Shown in pieces: positions 17,429 to 26,174 of a stretch of DNA of 32,304 bases. Positions within the stretch are counted from its first letter, which is position 1, and each line of letters begins with the position of its first letter. The notes below the pieces were generated by a model. The model did not search any database and had not been told where the DNA came from. It saw only the letters and a list, made by a program, of their open reading frames with translations. Source of the stretch: Pseudonocardia sp. (GTDB lineage: Bacteria; Actinomycetota; Actinomycetes; Mycobacteriales; Pseudonocardiaceae). Location of the stretch: assembly GCF_025465255.1 (NCBI RefSeq), contig NZ_JAODNI010000056.1, forward strand, positions 1-32,304, read 5' to 3'. The translations under genes and the position numbers were made by a program.

Positions 17429-17815
17429 TGCGTTCCTCCCGGAAAGCGGGCGCCCGGACCGCCCGGCGCTCGGTTCGTACTCGACCCGGCCGCGGGGACG
17501 TTAACGAGCAGCACGTCAGGTGTTCACCCGACAGCGGCGCGGCACCGGGGCTCCTACGGTCGACAGGGCCCGGCACCCACGGACCACCGCCCCGCGGGTG
17601 CCGGGCATCCATCGCCGCCTGTCGGGTGTTCGCACGACACGACCGGGCGTCCCGCGGACATAGGGTCGGCGTGGGTTCGCCGCCGGACGACACCGCAGGG
17701 GGCACACTGCGTCGGCCGGCGGCACCCGGCCTCCTTGCCGGGGCACGGCGGCTCGGGTGTTCGTGCATGGGGGAAACGCCCGAGCCGCGGCACCGCCCGC
17801 CGTTGGCCCCCCGGC
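17429..17815. promoter_or_regulatory. Divergent intergenic region with two strong inverted repeats
   Basis: This 387-bp gap separates the RDD operon (minus) from the VOC gene (plus). It contains a perfect 11-bp-arm inverted repeat (GCCCGGCACCC 17568-17578, complement 17596-17606, 17-base loop). A 10-bp-arm repeat follows (GCGGCTCGGG 17748-17757, complement 17779-17788), 28 bases before the VOC ATG. A further ACCCGACAG / CTGTCGGGT pair brackets the first hairpin. No convincing ORF is present. The hairpins could be operators or 5'-leader structures; function is unknown. Confidence 0.5.
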
Positions 17816-18178
17816 ATGCCGATCCGCCTGGTGAACGTCGTCGTCGACGCCGCGGACGGTTCCGCGCTCGGCCTGTTCTGGTCCGAGCTGCTCGGCTGGC
17901 CGGTCGCCGTCGACACCCCCGACGACGTCGACGTGCGCTGCCCGGACGTCGGCGAGCTGATCTTCGATCTCGTGTTCGCGCCGGTCACGGAGGCCAAGGT
18001 CGTCAACAACCTGGTGCATGCGGACCTGGCGAGCAACTCCGCCGAGCACCAGCGCGCACTCGGCCGCCGCGCCCTCGACGCCGGTGCGACGCCCGTCGAC
18101 ATCGGGCAGGGCGACGTCCCGTGGGCGGTCCTGCAGGACCCGGAGGGCGCCGAGTTCTGTGTCCTGACGCCCCGCTGA
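17816..18178 (+). CDS. VOC-fold glyoxalase/dioxygenase-like protein
   Basis: The 120-aa protein of the vicinal oxygen chelate superfamily begins MPIRLVNVVVDAADGSALG, the typical first beta strand, and continues FWSELLGWPVAVDTPDDVDV. It closes with VPWAVLQDPEGAEFCVL, the family's final strand with its metal-position glutamate. Members include glyoxalase I, extradiol dioxygenases and antibiotic-binding proteins; the substrate cannot be inferred. ATG 17816 has no clear SD but gives the standard family length. It is monocistronic and converges on the response-regulator gene 11 bases beyond its stop. Confidence 0.85.
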   Translation: MPIRLVNVVVDAADGSALGLFWSELLGWPVAVDTPDDVDVRCPDVGELIFDLVFAPVTEAKVVNNLVHADLASNSAEHQRALGRRALDAGATPVDIGQGDVPWAVLQDPEGAEFCVLTPR

Positions 18179-18189
18179 GGAGCTCGGGC

Positions 18190-18831
18190 TCAGAGGCCGG
18201 CGAGGTCGATCAGCCCGTCCTGCAGCGCCCTCGCCACCAGAGCCGCCTTCGTCGTGGCCGGACGCCCCACGTCCGCGTACTTGATCCGTACCCGGTTGAT
18301 GTAGGTGTCGACCGTCTTCGCGGACAGGTGGAACCGCTGCGCGACGAGCTGCTTCGAGTCGCTCTCGAACCACGCGAGCAGCACCTCGCGCTCCCGCTCG
18401 GACAGCACCGGACGGTCCGGGTGCCGGTCCGCCGCCATCGCGCCGCCCAGCACCGGAGGGGTGTAGGGCAGGTCGTCGACCACGGCCTGGACGGCGGGGA
18501 TCAGGTGCTCCGGACCCTCGGCCTTCGTCAGGTACGTCGCCGCCCCGAGTTCCAGGCAGCGCAGGGCGGTGTCACTGTCCGCGTGCTGCGAGTAGACGAC
18601 CACCCGACGGCCGGCGTCCGCGAGCGTGGTGAGCGCGCGGAAGGCCGGGGCCCCGTCGAGCTGCAGGTCGAAGACGACGACGTCCGCCTCCGCCCCGGTG
18701 CCCGCGAGGGCCACGCCCGGACTGGCTCCGGCGGCGAGCACCCTGATCGGCGGTTCCGCTGCCGCGCACCAGGCGCGCACCCCGTCGACGATCGCGGGAT
18801 GATCGTCGACGATCACGATCGAGGGGCCCAT
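18190..18831 (-). CDS. NarL/LuxR-family response regulator
   Basis: The 213-aa two-component regulator has a receiver domain at about residues 3-120: acidic pair Asp9/Asp10 in VDDHPAIVDG, phosphoacceptor Asp55 in VVVFDLQLDG, and the conserved Lys in YLTKAEG. A C-terminal LuxR helix-turn-helix follows at about 145-210 (LSEREREVLLAWF, then HLSAKTVDTYINRVRIKYADVG). ATG 18831 follows GGAGG closely and lies 19 bases inside the end of the preceding sensor gene, so the two are translationally coupled. With the two upstream sensors it forms a three-gene cassette. Target genes cannot be seen; the gene has no adjacent regulon candidate on the same strand. Confidence 0.92.
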   Translation of the reverse strand: MGPSIVIVDDHPAIVDGVRAWCAAAEPPIRVLAAGASPGVALAGTGAEADVVVFDLQLDGAPAFRALTTLADAGRRVVVYSQHADSDTALRCLELGAATYLTKAEGPEHLIPAVQAVVDDLPYTPPVLGGAMAADRHPDRPVLSEREREVLLAWFESDSKQLVAQRFHLSAKTVDTYINRVRIKYADVGRPATTKAALVARALQDGLIDLAGL

Positions 18832-19940
18832 CTCGCCTCCACCCATGTCCGGCCGCCGCCCACGACGGTGGTGACCGTGCTGCCGTCGGCCCGGGTCCGT
18901 TCCCCCGGCACGACGCGTCCCTCGGCGGCGTCGGACACGACGCTCAGCACGACGGCCCGCTCCACCCCGCTCAGCGTTACCCGCGCGGTCCGCTCCGCAC
19001 CCAGCAGACCCGCCCCGACCTCGTCGAGGAGCCCCTGGCAGACGTCCGGAGGCGGAATCGCCCGGGATCCGCGCTCGGAGTAGTGAACCTCGACGCCGCG
19101 TCGTTCCGCGATGTCGATCAATGTGGCGAGCTCGGCGGCGAGCGGGTCCGCGGCGTCGCGCTCCTCGGCGAACATCCGCCGCAGCCGGGCCGCGCCGAGC
19201 GCCGCCGCGCGCTGGACCTCCGGGTCCGCGGGCGAGCGGGTCCCGTCCCCGATGCCGCGCAACAGCGGCAGGGCGACGGCCCGGAGCTCGGCGTAGCGCG
19301 CCTCGCGGTCGGTGTGCACGGCGGCGGCAACGGCGTCCGCGGTGACGGTCCGGGCGCTCTCCTCCGCGGCGGCGGCGGCCTGCACGGCGACGGCCCGCAG
19401 CGCCGAGCCTGCCAGCCCGACCGCGAGCTGGAACGACGTCACCGCGACCGCCGTCGTCGCGAACGCGACGAGTGTGACCTGGTCCGACCGGCCCGTCGCG
19501 AGGAGCAGGCCCAGGACGATCAGCAGGTGCGCCCCCAGCACGGCCAGCAGCCCGCGGAGCGAGGCACCGGTGAACAGCAGGACGGCGATCCAGCCGGCCG
19601 ACCCGAGCGTCACGTGCGCCGGGCCGCTCAGCTCCGCCGGGTGCAGCGCGAGGCTCGCCCCCAGCGTCACCACCAGCAGGAACACCGCGACGGGCCACCG
19701 TGCGCGGCCCCAGAGCCGGTGCCGGGCGACGAGCACGGCGTCGATCCCGGCGAGGACGAAGAAGACGCCGAGCGAGGCGATCCCGGCCCATGGCACCCGG
19801 TAGCCGCCGAGGTTGGCGAGCAGGTTGGGCACGTTCAGCCCGACCAGGATGACGAGCACGATCACGGTCTGCGCGATCCGCATCCCGCGGAGCAGCTGCG
19901 TCGACAGGTCCTGGGTCGAGAGGTCCTGGGAGTCACGCAT
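18813..19940 (-). CDS. Membrane sensor protein, kinase-like with degenerate ATPase domain
   Basis: The 375-aa protein has about five to six predicted membrane helices in residues 20-190 (TVIVLVILVGLNVPNLLANL, then LGVFFVLAGIDAVLVA, VAVFLLVVTLGASLAL and more). A cytoplasmic helical region and a C-terminal domain follow, matching the position of a histidine-kinase ATPase domain. The N-box has no Asn (GLLDEVGAGLLGAE where L.EAL.NA..HA is expected) and the G1 DxGxG motif is replaced by VVSDAAEG. No phosphoacceptor His in an HD-type motif is obvious. It therefore looks like a catalytically dead partner of the intact kinase encoded just upstream (8-bp overlap). ATG 19940. Confidence 0.8.
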   Translation of the reverse strand: MRDSQDLSTQDLSTQLLRGMRIAQTVIVLVILVGLNVPNLLANLGGYRVPWAGIASLGVFFVLAGIDAVLVARHRLWGRARWPVAVFLLVVTLGASLALHPAELSGPAHVTLGSAGWIAVLLFTGASLRGLLAVLGAHLLIVLGLLLATGRSDQVTLVAFATTAVAVTSFQLAVGLAGSALRAVAVQAAAAAEESARTVTADAVAAAVHTDREARYAELRAVALPLLRGIGDGTRSPADPEVQRAAALGAARLRRMFAEERDAADPLAAELATLIDIAERRGVEVHYSERGSRAIPPPDVCQGLLDEVGAGLLGAERTARVTLSGVERAVVLSVVSDAAEGRVVPGERTRADGSTVTTVVGGGRTWVEARWAPRS

Positions 19941-21075
19941 GCGGCCACTCCAGGCACACGCAGGTTCCCCGGCCCGGCGCCGACTCGACGACCGCGCGCC
20001 CGCCCGCGCTCGCCATGCGCTCGCGCACGGAGCGGGCCAGCCCGAACCGGTCGCCGGGCACGGCGGCGGGGTCGAACCCGCGCCCGGAGTCCCGGACGGT
20101 CACCCGCACCCGCCCGTCCACGACCCGCAGGTCGACGGCCACCGAGGCCACGAGCGCGTGCCGGTGCGCGTTCTCCAGGCTCTCGGCCACCGCGCCGCCG
20201 ATCGCGCCGGCCACCGGTCCCGGCAGCTCCACGTCGCCGTCGAGCCGGAGGTCGACCGCGATCCGCGCGACCGCGACGGCACCCTCGACCACCTCCCGGG
20301 CGCGCGCGGCCGCGCCCGGCTCCCCCCGCAACGCCACGACGTCGCGCCGGATCTGCCCGGGCAGCCACGGCTCGTCACCGCGGACGCCGCTCACCCCCAC
20401 CATCATCAACGTGCTGGCCGCGGTGTCGTGCACGGTCGCCCAGTGCGCACGCTGCTCAGCGCGACGAGCGCGGCGGAGCTCCGACTCCCGCTCGGCGGCG
20501 AACCGCTCGGCCATGTGCTCGTCGGCGATCCGACCGCCGCGCCGCACGAGCCGCCACAGCAGCCGGGACAGCGCCGCCTCCACCGCCGTCCACACCCCGC
20601 CCGCGACGAGCGCCTGCCCGACAGTCACCCCCGGCGACGCGGACGCGCCGACCACGAACGCGACGCACACCAGCGCAGTCGCGATCGCACCCGGCAGCGG
20701 CCGCACGTGCCACTGCAGCGCGACGACCGCGAGCGACGAGACCGGCGCGACCCAGCCGAGGAACCGCACGAGCAGCGACGGGTCGACGAGCACGGACTGC
20801 GCCAGGCAGAGCCCGCACATGAAGGCGACGTCCACGACCCAGACCCAGGTCCGCGGGGCCTTCCGCATCAGGTGCAGGTAGAGCAGGCTCCACCCCGCGA
20901 GGGCGACCGCGACGAGCGCGCACACGGCCGTGCCGGCCGGCGGCGCCGCGAAGGGCGCGGCCACCGCCATCAGGACGCCGACGACCGCCCGTGCGCCCGC
21001 CGCGTAACGCAGACCGAACCGGTCGAGGAATTCCGCTGTCGACATCTCGCAGTGGGCGTCGCCCGCTGAGGGCAC
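19933..21075 (-). CDS. Sensor histidine kinase (NarL-type partner)
   Basis: The 380-aa membrane histidine kinase has about five hydrophobic helices in residues 24-170. A dimerisation segment follows with the probable phosphoacceptor His216 in VHDTAASTLMMVG. The ATPase domain carries an intact N-box (ESLENAHRHA, Asn302), G1 box (VRDSGRGFD, Asp329) and a G2-like FGLARSVRERM. It is the active-looking kinase of the cassette and should phosphorylate the LuxR-type regulator. GTG 21075 is preceded by GGTGG; ATG 21045, ten codons in, is a reasonable alternative. The signal sensed is unknown; no large extracellular domain is present, suggesting a membrane-borne or intramembrane stimulus. Confidence 0.88.
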   Translation of the reverse strand: MPSAGDAHCEMSTAEFLDRFGLRYAAGARAVVGVLMAVAAPFAAPPAGTAVCALVAVALAGWSLLYLHLMRKAPRTWVWVVDVAFMCGLCLAQSVLVDPSLLVRFLGWVAPVSSLAVVALQWHVRPLPGAIATALVCVAFVVGASASPGVTVGQALVAGGVWTAVEAALSRLLWRLVRRGGRIADEHMAERFAAERESELRRARRAEQRAHWATVHDTAASTLMMVGVSGVRGDEPWLPGQIRRDVVALRGEPGAAARAREVVEGAVAVARIAVDLRLDGDVELPGPVAGAIGGAVAESLENAHRHALVASVAVDLRVVDGRVRVTVRDSGRGFDPAAVPGDRFGLARSVRERMASAGGRAVVESAPGRGTCVCLEWPHA

Positions 21076-21151
21076 GGCGTTACCACCGCGACGCGACCCG
21101 CCGCTGTCCGGCGAACGCCCGACACCGTGATCGGGGCCCGCCGGACGCCGG

Positions 21152-24100
21152 TCAGGCGTTGACGGCGACCGGTGCGGCCAGCTCCCTCACCAGCGTCGTC
21201 AGCCACTCGAGCAGCTCCGCGTCCCGCAGCGCCGCACCGCCGATCTTGTTCCCGGCGGTCGGCTTCGGGACCGTGACCAGCCGCGACGCCGGCTTGTAGA
21301 CGCTCTTCGGGTGCAGCCGCTTCAGGCGCATCTGCCGGGAGTCCGGCAGGTCGACCGGGCCGATGCGGAGGACGTTCCCGGTGACCGTCACCTCGCCGAT
21401 GCCCAGCGTGCGGCAGGTCTGCCGGAAGCGGGCGACCGCGAGCAGGTTCCGGACCGGTGTCGGCGGCTCGCCGTAGCGGTCCGTGACCTCCTCGACGATG
21501 GCCTCCAGCGCCGCCTCGTCCCCGGCCTCCGCGATCTTGCGGTAGAGCTCGAGCCGCAGCCGTTCGCCGTCGACGTAGTCGTGCGGGACGTGCGCATCCA
21601 CCGGGAGGTCCACCCGGACCTCGGTGAGGTGCTCCTCCTCGACGCCGCCCCCGGGGCCGGCCTGCTTGCGGAACGCCGCGACCGCCTCGCCGACGAGCCG
21701 GATGTACAGGTCGAACCCGACGCCCGCGATGTGTCCGCTCTGCTCCGCACCGAGGATGTTGCCCGCGCCGCGGATCTCCAGGTCCTTCATCGCGACGGCC
21801 GCGCCCGAGCCCAGCTCGGAGTGCTGCGCGATGGTGGCGAGCCGGTCGTGCGCGGTCTCGGTGAGCGGATGCTCCGGCGGGAACAGGAAGTAGGCGTACC
21901 CGCGCTCGCGGCCACGTCCGACCCGGCCGCGGAGCTGGTGGAGCTGGGAGAGCCCCAGGGTGTCGCTGCGCTCGACGACCAACGTGTTCGCGTTGCTGAT
22001 GTCCAGCCCGTTCTCGACGATCGTGGTGCACACCAGGACGTCGGACTCGTTGTGCCAGAACGCGTTGACCGTGCGCTCCAGGATGTCCTCGTTCATCTGG
22101 CCGTGGGCGACGGCGATCCGCGCCTCCGGCACCAGGTCCTGGATCTTCTTGGCCGCCCGGTCGATCGAGCTGACCCGGTTGTGCACGTAGAAGACCTGGC
22201 CGTCGCGAAGCAGCTCGCGGCGGATCGCGGCGGCGACCTGCTTGTCGTCGTAGGCGCCGACGTAGGTGAGCGTCGGGTGCCGGTCCTCGGGCGGGGTGGT
22301 GATCGTGGACATCTCGCGGATGCCCGCCAGGCTCATCTCCAGCGTGCGCGGGATCGGTGTCGCGGAGAGCGTGAGCACGTCGACGTGGGCGCGGAGCGCG
22401 GTGATGTGCTCCTTGTGCTCGACGCCGAAGCGCTGCTCCTCGTCGACGATCACCAGCCCGAGGTCCTTCCAGCGGACCCCGCTCTGCAGCAGCCGGTGTG
22501 TTCCGACGACGATGTCCACGGTCCCGTCCGTCAGCCCCTTGATCGTCTCCTTGGCCTCGGCGTTGTCCGTGAACCGGGACAGGCCCTTCACCGTGACCGG
22601 GAACGCTCGCATCCGCTCGGAGAAGGTGCTGAGGTGCTGCGTGGCGAGCAGCGTCGTCGGCACCAGGACGGCGACCTGCTTACCGTCCTGCACCGCCTTG
22701 AACGCCGCGCGCACCGCGATCTCGGTCTTGCCGAAACCGACGTCCCCGGAGATCACCCGGTCCATCGGGACCGGCCGCTCCATGTCGTGCTTGACCTCAT
22801 CGATCGCGGCCAGCTGGTCCGGGGTCTCGGTGAACGGGAAGGCGTCCTCGAGCTCACGCTGCCACGGCGTGTCCTTGCCGAACGCGTGCCCGGGCGACGA
22901 CTGGCGCGCCGCGTAGAGCTGCACGAGACCGGCCGCGATGTCCCGGACGGCCTTGCGCGCGCGGCCCTTGGTCTTGGCCCAGTCCGCGCCGCCCAGCTTG
23001 TTCAGGGTCGGCTGCTCGCCGCCGACGTAGCGGCTGATCTCGTCCAGCGCGTCCGTCGGGACGAAGAGCCGGTCCGCGGGCTGGCCGCGCTTGCTCGACG
23101 CGTACTCCAGCACCAGGTACTCGCGGGTGGCGCCCTGGACGTTGCGCTCGCGCATCTCGACGAACTTGCCGATGCCGTGCTGGTTGTGCACGACGTAGTC
23201 CCCCGGCTGCAGCGCGGCGAGGTCCACCGCGTTGCGCCGACGGGCGGGCATCTTGCGGGTCGCGGAGTCCAGCCCGGCGCGGCTGCCGGTCAGGTCCCCC
23301 TCCGACAGCAGCACGAGGCCGATCTCCATCGCGGTGAGACCGTCGGGGATCCGCCCGCAGGTGACCGTGACCAGGCCCTTCTCCGGCTCGTCGGTCAGGT
23401 CCTCGACCAGGGTCGTGGGCACGTCGGCCTCGCGCAGCTGCTCGATCGAGCGGGCCGCCGTGCCCTGCCCGGCGACGACGAGCACCGCGGCCCCGCCGGA
23501 CGCGGTGTGCGCCCGGAGATCGATCAGGGCCCGGTCGGTGTCCCCGCGGTAGGACTCGATCTCGTGCACGGCCGGGACCAGCGCGTCGTCCTGGCCGGAG
23601 AGCAGCGGGCTGAGGCTGACCACCGGATGCCCGGTGGTGGTGGCGTGCTCGAGGACCTCGGTGAGGTCCCGGTACGCGGACGCGCCGACGTCGATGGGCG
23701 CGGTACCGCCGGTGCCCGCCGCCAGCCACGACGCCTCCAGGAACTCCTGGCCGGTGCGGACGAGGTCCCGGGCGCGGGTGCGGATCCGCTCCGGGTCCGC
23801 GATCAGGACCCGGGAGCCGGCCGGCAGCAGGTCCGTGAGCAGCTGCAGCTCACCGCCGACGAGCGCCGGGATCAGGGACTCCATGCCCTCGCTCGCGATG
23901 CCCTCGGACAGGTGCTCGAGGATCTCGCGGAGCTGGGGGTTGTTCTCGTGCTCACGCGCGAGCGCGGCGGCGCGCTCGCGGACGGGCGTGGTGAGGAGCA
24001 GCTCCCGGCACGCGGGCGCCACGACCTCCTCGACGGGTTCGACGGAGCGCTGGTCCGCGACCGAGAAGGTCCGCAGCTCGCTCACCTCGTCGCCCCAGAA

Positions 24101-24703
24101 CTCGATGCGCACCGGGTGCTCCGCGGTGGGCACGAAGACGTCCAGGATGCCGCCGCGCACCGCGAACTCGCCGCGGGTGGTCACCATCTCGACGCGGGTG
24201 TAGGCCAGCTCGACCAGGCGCTCCAGCAGCGCCTCGAAGTCGTGCTCGGTACCGACGCGCAGGGTGATCGGGTCCAGCGTGCCGAGCCCCGGGGCGATCG
24301 GCTGGATCAGGCTGCGGGCCGCGACGGCGACCACGCGGGGCGCGTCGTCCGAGGAGAGCCGGCGGAAGATCGTGAGCCGGCGGCCGACGGTGTCCGGGCG
24401 CGGGGAGAGCCGCTCGTGGGGCAGCGTCTCCCAGGACGGCAGGACGGCGACGGCGTCGGGCCCGATCAGCTCGGCGGCCGCGGCGCCCAGGTCCTCGGCT
24501 TCCCGGTCCGTGGCGGTGACGGCGAGGACGGTGCCCTGCGCGGACAGGGCGGAGGCGAGGAAGGGGCGGAGCGCCCCGGGGCCCTCCACGCGGACGGCGG
24601 GCGTGGCGGAGGCCCGGACGTCGACCTCGGCGGACGCCTCGAGCACGGCGCGCACCCCGGGATCGGCGGAGACGGCGGTGAGCAGACCGGACAGGGGGGC
24701 CAT
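21152..24703 (-). CDS. mfd: Transcription-repair coupling factor Mfd
   Basis: The 1183-aa DNA translocase removes RNA polymerase stalled at lesions and recruits UvrA. Domain order is complete: a UvrB-homology region ([22 protein letters not shown]), then the RNA polymerase interaction domain (NLQ-type region with [17 protein letters not shown]). The translocase has Walker A in [19 protein letters not shown], Walker B in [16 protein letters not shown] and motif VI in [20 protein letters not shown]. The C-terminal TRCF domain follows. Length is typical of actinobacteria. ATG 24703 has GAGGAG ten bases upstream. In mycobacteria mfd directly precedes mazG; here the two-kinase cassette, the VOC gene, the RDD gene and the SurA-like gene lie between. 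Confidence 0.98.
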   Translation of the reverse strand: MAPLSGLLTAVSADPGVRAVLEASAEVDVRASATPAVRVEGPGALRPFLASALSAQGTVLAVTATDREAEDLGAAAAELIGPDAVAVLPSWETLPHERLSPRPDTVGRRLTIFRRLSSDDAPRVVAVAARSLIQPIAPGLGTLDPITLRVGTEHDFEALLERLVELAYTRVEMVTTRGEFAVRGGILDVFVPTAEHPVRIEFWGDEVSELRTFSVADQRSVEPVEEVVAPACRELLLTTPVRERAAALAREHENNPQLREILEHLSEGIASEGMESLIPALVGGELQLLTDLLPAGSRVLIADPERIRTRARDLVRTGQEFLEASWLAAGTGGTAPIDVGASAYRDLTEVLEHATTTGHPVVSLSPLLSGQDDALVPAVHEIESYRGDTDRALIDLRAHTASGGAAVLVVAGQGTAARSIEQLREADVPTTLVEDLTDEPEKGLVTVTCGRIPDGLTAMEIGLVLLSEGDLTGSRAGLDSATRKMPARRRNAVDLAALQPGDYVVHNQHGIGKFVEMRERNVQGATREYLVLEYASSKRGQPADRLFVPTDALDEISRYVGGEQPTLNKLGGADWAKTKGRARKAVRDIAAGLVQLYAARQSSPGHAFGKDTPWQRELEDAFPFTETPDQLAAIDEVKHDMERPVPMDRVISGDVGFGKTEIAVRAAFKAVQDGKQVAVLVPTTLLATQHLSTFSERMRAFPVTVKGLSRFTDNAEAKETIKGLTDGTVDIVVGTHRLLQSGVRWKDLGLVIVDEEQRFGVEHKEHITALRAHVDVLTLSATPIPRTLEMSLAGIREMSTITTPPEDRHPTLTYVGAYDDKQVAAAIRRELLRDGQVFYVHNRVSSIDRAAKKIQDLVPEARIAVAHGQMNEDILERTVNAFWHNESDVLVCTTIVENGLDISNANTLVVERSDTLGLSQLHQLRGRVGRGRERGYAYFLFPPEHPLTETAHDRLATIAQHSELGSGAAVAMKDLEIRGAGNILGAEQSGHIAGVGFDLYIRLVGEAVAAFRKQAGPGGGVEEEHLTEVRVDLPVDAHVPHDYVDGERLRLELYRKIAEAGDEAALEAIVEEVTDRYGEPPTPVRNLLAVARFRQTCRTLGIGEVTVTGNVLRIGPVDLPDSRQMRLKRLHPKSVYKPASRLVTVPKPTAGNKIGGAALRDAELLEWLTTLVRELAAPVAVNA

Positions 24704-25105
24704 GACGGCGTCGACTCCTCGATGACACGTGCACGTGCGGGCATGCGGACAGACCCCGGCCCCGGAACGGTCGTCCTCCCCGGGTGGGGTTCGCCCCTTC
24801 GACCATACGCCCGGCGACCCGCACTCCTCCGGCGCGTCGGCCGATCACCCGCCCGAGTGAGGCCACCCTTCGTCCGATTCGCCCGGATAGGCGTCTGACC
24901 TGCATCGAGGCGTCCCGAGTCCGCCGAGGGCCGCCCTCTATGCTGGCCCCGCCACGTCCGGCAACGACCGTTGCGGACACGTCGGCTGACCGGGTCGGGG
25001 GGCTTCGGCGAGAGGTCGGCGCGGCGACAATTCCACGAGATTCCACGCCCCGGCCTCCGGCGCCCTCCCCGAGCGGGCACTGCGGCCGGGTTCGGAGGGG
25101 GACAC
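24704..25105. promoter_or_regulatory. Divergent intergenic region between mfd and the oxygenase gene
   Basis: These 402 bp hold no convincing gene. Visible elements are a GCAACG-AC-CGTTGC palindrome at 24961-24974 and a direct repeat ATTCCACG at 25030-25037 and 25040-25047. The direct repeat is spaced ten bases, one helical turn, and lies about 60-75 bp before the oxygenase ATG. The SD of the oxygenase gene (GGAGGGGG) lies at the right end. The direct repeat and palindrome are candidate operators only. Confidence 0.35.
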
Positions 25106-26029
25106 ATGGCCAACGTCCACATCGATCCGGACTACACCGACGAGGAGCGCCGCCGGCGGCTCTTCGCGGGCGACGTCGTCGTCTACACGCACGTCCCGGC
25201 GATCGCCGAGTTCGCCGAGTTCACCCGCGACATGATCACCGAGCTGTTCGCGCCGCACGACCCGATCATGATCCAGGAGACGTACTCCCCCGAGCAGCTC
25301 GCGGACCTGCTGATCGAGTTCAAACCGCGCTGGATCCACCACCCCGAGTCCAAGAAGCACGTCGGCAAGGTCGTCGAGGCGCTCGGCGGAGACCCCGAGC
25401 AGATCCACGCGGACGTCCCGAAGCTGCGCACCGCCTTCCCGCAGGGCGGTCTCTCCACCGGCATCGCCTACGCCTTCCAGGCCCACCGCGACACCTGGTA
25501 CGGCGCCCCGGCCGCCCAGATCAACTGGTGGATGCCGGTCTGGCCGGTCGCCGAGAACAACGTCATGGAGTTCTTCCCCCGCGGCTTCGGCGCCCACGTG
25601 GAGAACAACTCCGGGGACTACGACTACTACGTCGCCAACGCCTGGCGCGGCCGGATCAAGGACTTCTCCGGCGGCAAGGACGCGCGCGTGCACCCCGCCC
25701 CGGTCAACGGCATCGCCGACGACGAGCCGCGGATCACCGTGGTGCCCCCGGTCGGCGGGATCATGCTCTTCTCCGGGGACCAGCTGCACGCGTCGCTGCC
25801 GAACCTCTCCGGCCGCACCCGCTACAGCATCGACTTCCGCACCGTCGCCGTCCCGGACGTGCACGCGAAGGTCGGCGCCCCGATGGCCGACGTCGCCTGC
25901 ACCGGCACCGCCCTGCGGGACTTCGTCCGGATGTCCGACGGCACCCCCTTCACCGAGGAGGAGGTCGCCCCGCACGACAGCGAGAGCAGCGCCGCCGAGG
26001 CCGTGAAGGTCTTCTCCCCCACCGCCTGA
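25106..26029 (+). CDS. Fe(II)/2-oxoglutarate-dependent oxygenase (phytanoyl-CoA dioxygenase-like)
   Basis: The 307-aa protein shows the facial triad of non-heme iron oxygenases: His127 and Asp129 in AHRDTWYG, and His228 in SGDQLHASLP. Arg239 in RTRYSIDFR is placed to bind the 2-oxoglutarate carboxylate. The conserved block INWWMPVWPVAENNVMEFFPRGF lies between. Family members hydroxylate or halogenate small molecules in specialised or lipid metabolism; the substrate is unknown. ATG 25106 has a strong SD. The gene stands alone between mfd (divergent) and the tricorn protease gene (convergent), with no biosynthetic neighbours. Four 22-bp repeat units begin 12 bases after its stop. Confidence 0.82.
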   Translation: MANVHIDPDYTDEERRRRLFAGDVVVYTHVPAIAEFAEFTRDMITELFAPHDPIMIQETYSPEQLADLLIEFKPRWIHHPESKKHVGKVVEALGGDPEQIHADVPKLRTAFPQGGLSTGIAYAFQAHRDTWYGAPAAQINWWMPVWPVAENNVMEFFPRGFGAHVENNSGDYDYYVANAWRGRIKDFSGGKDARVHPAPVNGIADDEPRITVVPPVGGIMLFSGDQLHASLPNLSGRTRYSIDFRTVAVPDVHAKVGAPMADVACTGTALRDFVRMSDGTPFTEEEVAPHDSESSAAEAVKVFSPTA

Positions 26030-26040
26030 CCCCCACCCCC

Positions 26041-26128
26041 GCGAGTCGGCACTTTCGGTCCCGCGAGTCGGCGCTTCCCGTCGCGCGAGTCGGCTCTTCC
26101 GGGAGACCGAGTCGGCGGTTCCGGGACA
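26041..26128 (+). repeat. 22-bp repeat array, sense to the oxygenase 3' flank
   Basis: Four units have GAGTCGGC cores at 26043, 26065, 26087 and 26109, exactly 22 bp apart, all in oxygenase orientation. The second halves vary (ACTTTCGG, GCTTCCCG, TCTTCCGG, GGTTCCGG). The first unit pairs perfectly with the opposing unit by the tricorn stop. Confidence 0.9.
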
Positions 26129-26172
26129 TCCGGGATCGCGGACTCGGTCGACCGAAAGTGCCGACTCGCGGG
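26126..26172 (-). repeat. 22-bp repeat array, sense to the tricorn protease 3' flank
   Basis: Two minus-strand units have GAGTC cores at 26167 and 26145, 22 bp apart. The first lies eight bases beyond the tricorn stop. Positions 26150-26172 are the perfect reverse complement of 26038-26060, giving 23-bp arms that bracket the convergent intergenic region. Confidence 0.85.
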
Positions 26173-26174
26173 AA

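Noticed and set aside
15053..18178. A plus-strand frame of about 1000 codons running through mazG, the SurA-like gene and into the VOC gene
   Set aside because: It is the antisense of three real minus-strand genes. Only its last 120 codons, from ATG 17816, are a real protein (VOC fold).
21311..24898. A very long plus-strand open frame opposite mfd
   Set aside because: Antisense shadow of a high-GC gene: the translation is Arg/Asp/Val-rich without domains, and mfd on the minus strand is unambiguous.
24784..25100. Open frames in the mfd/oxygenase divergent gap
   Set aside because: No SD, no family resemblance, and Arg/Pro-rich composition typical of non-coding high-GC DNA.
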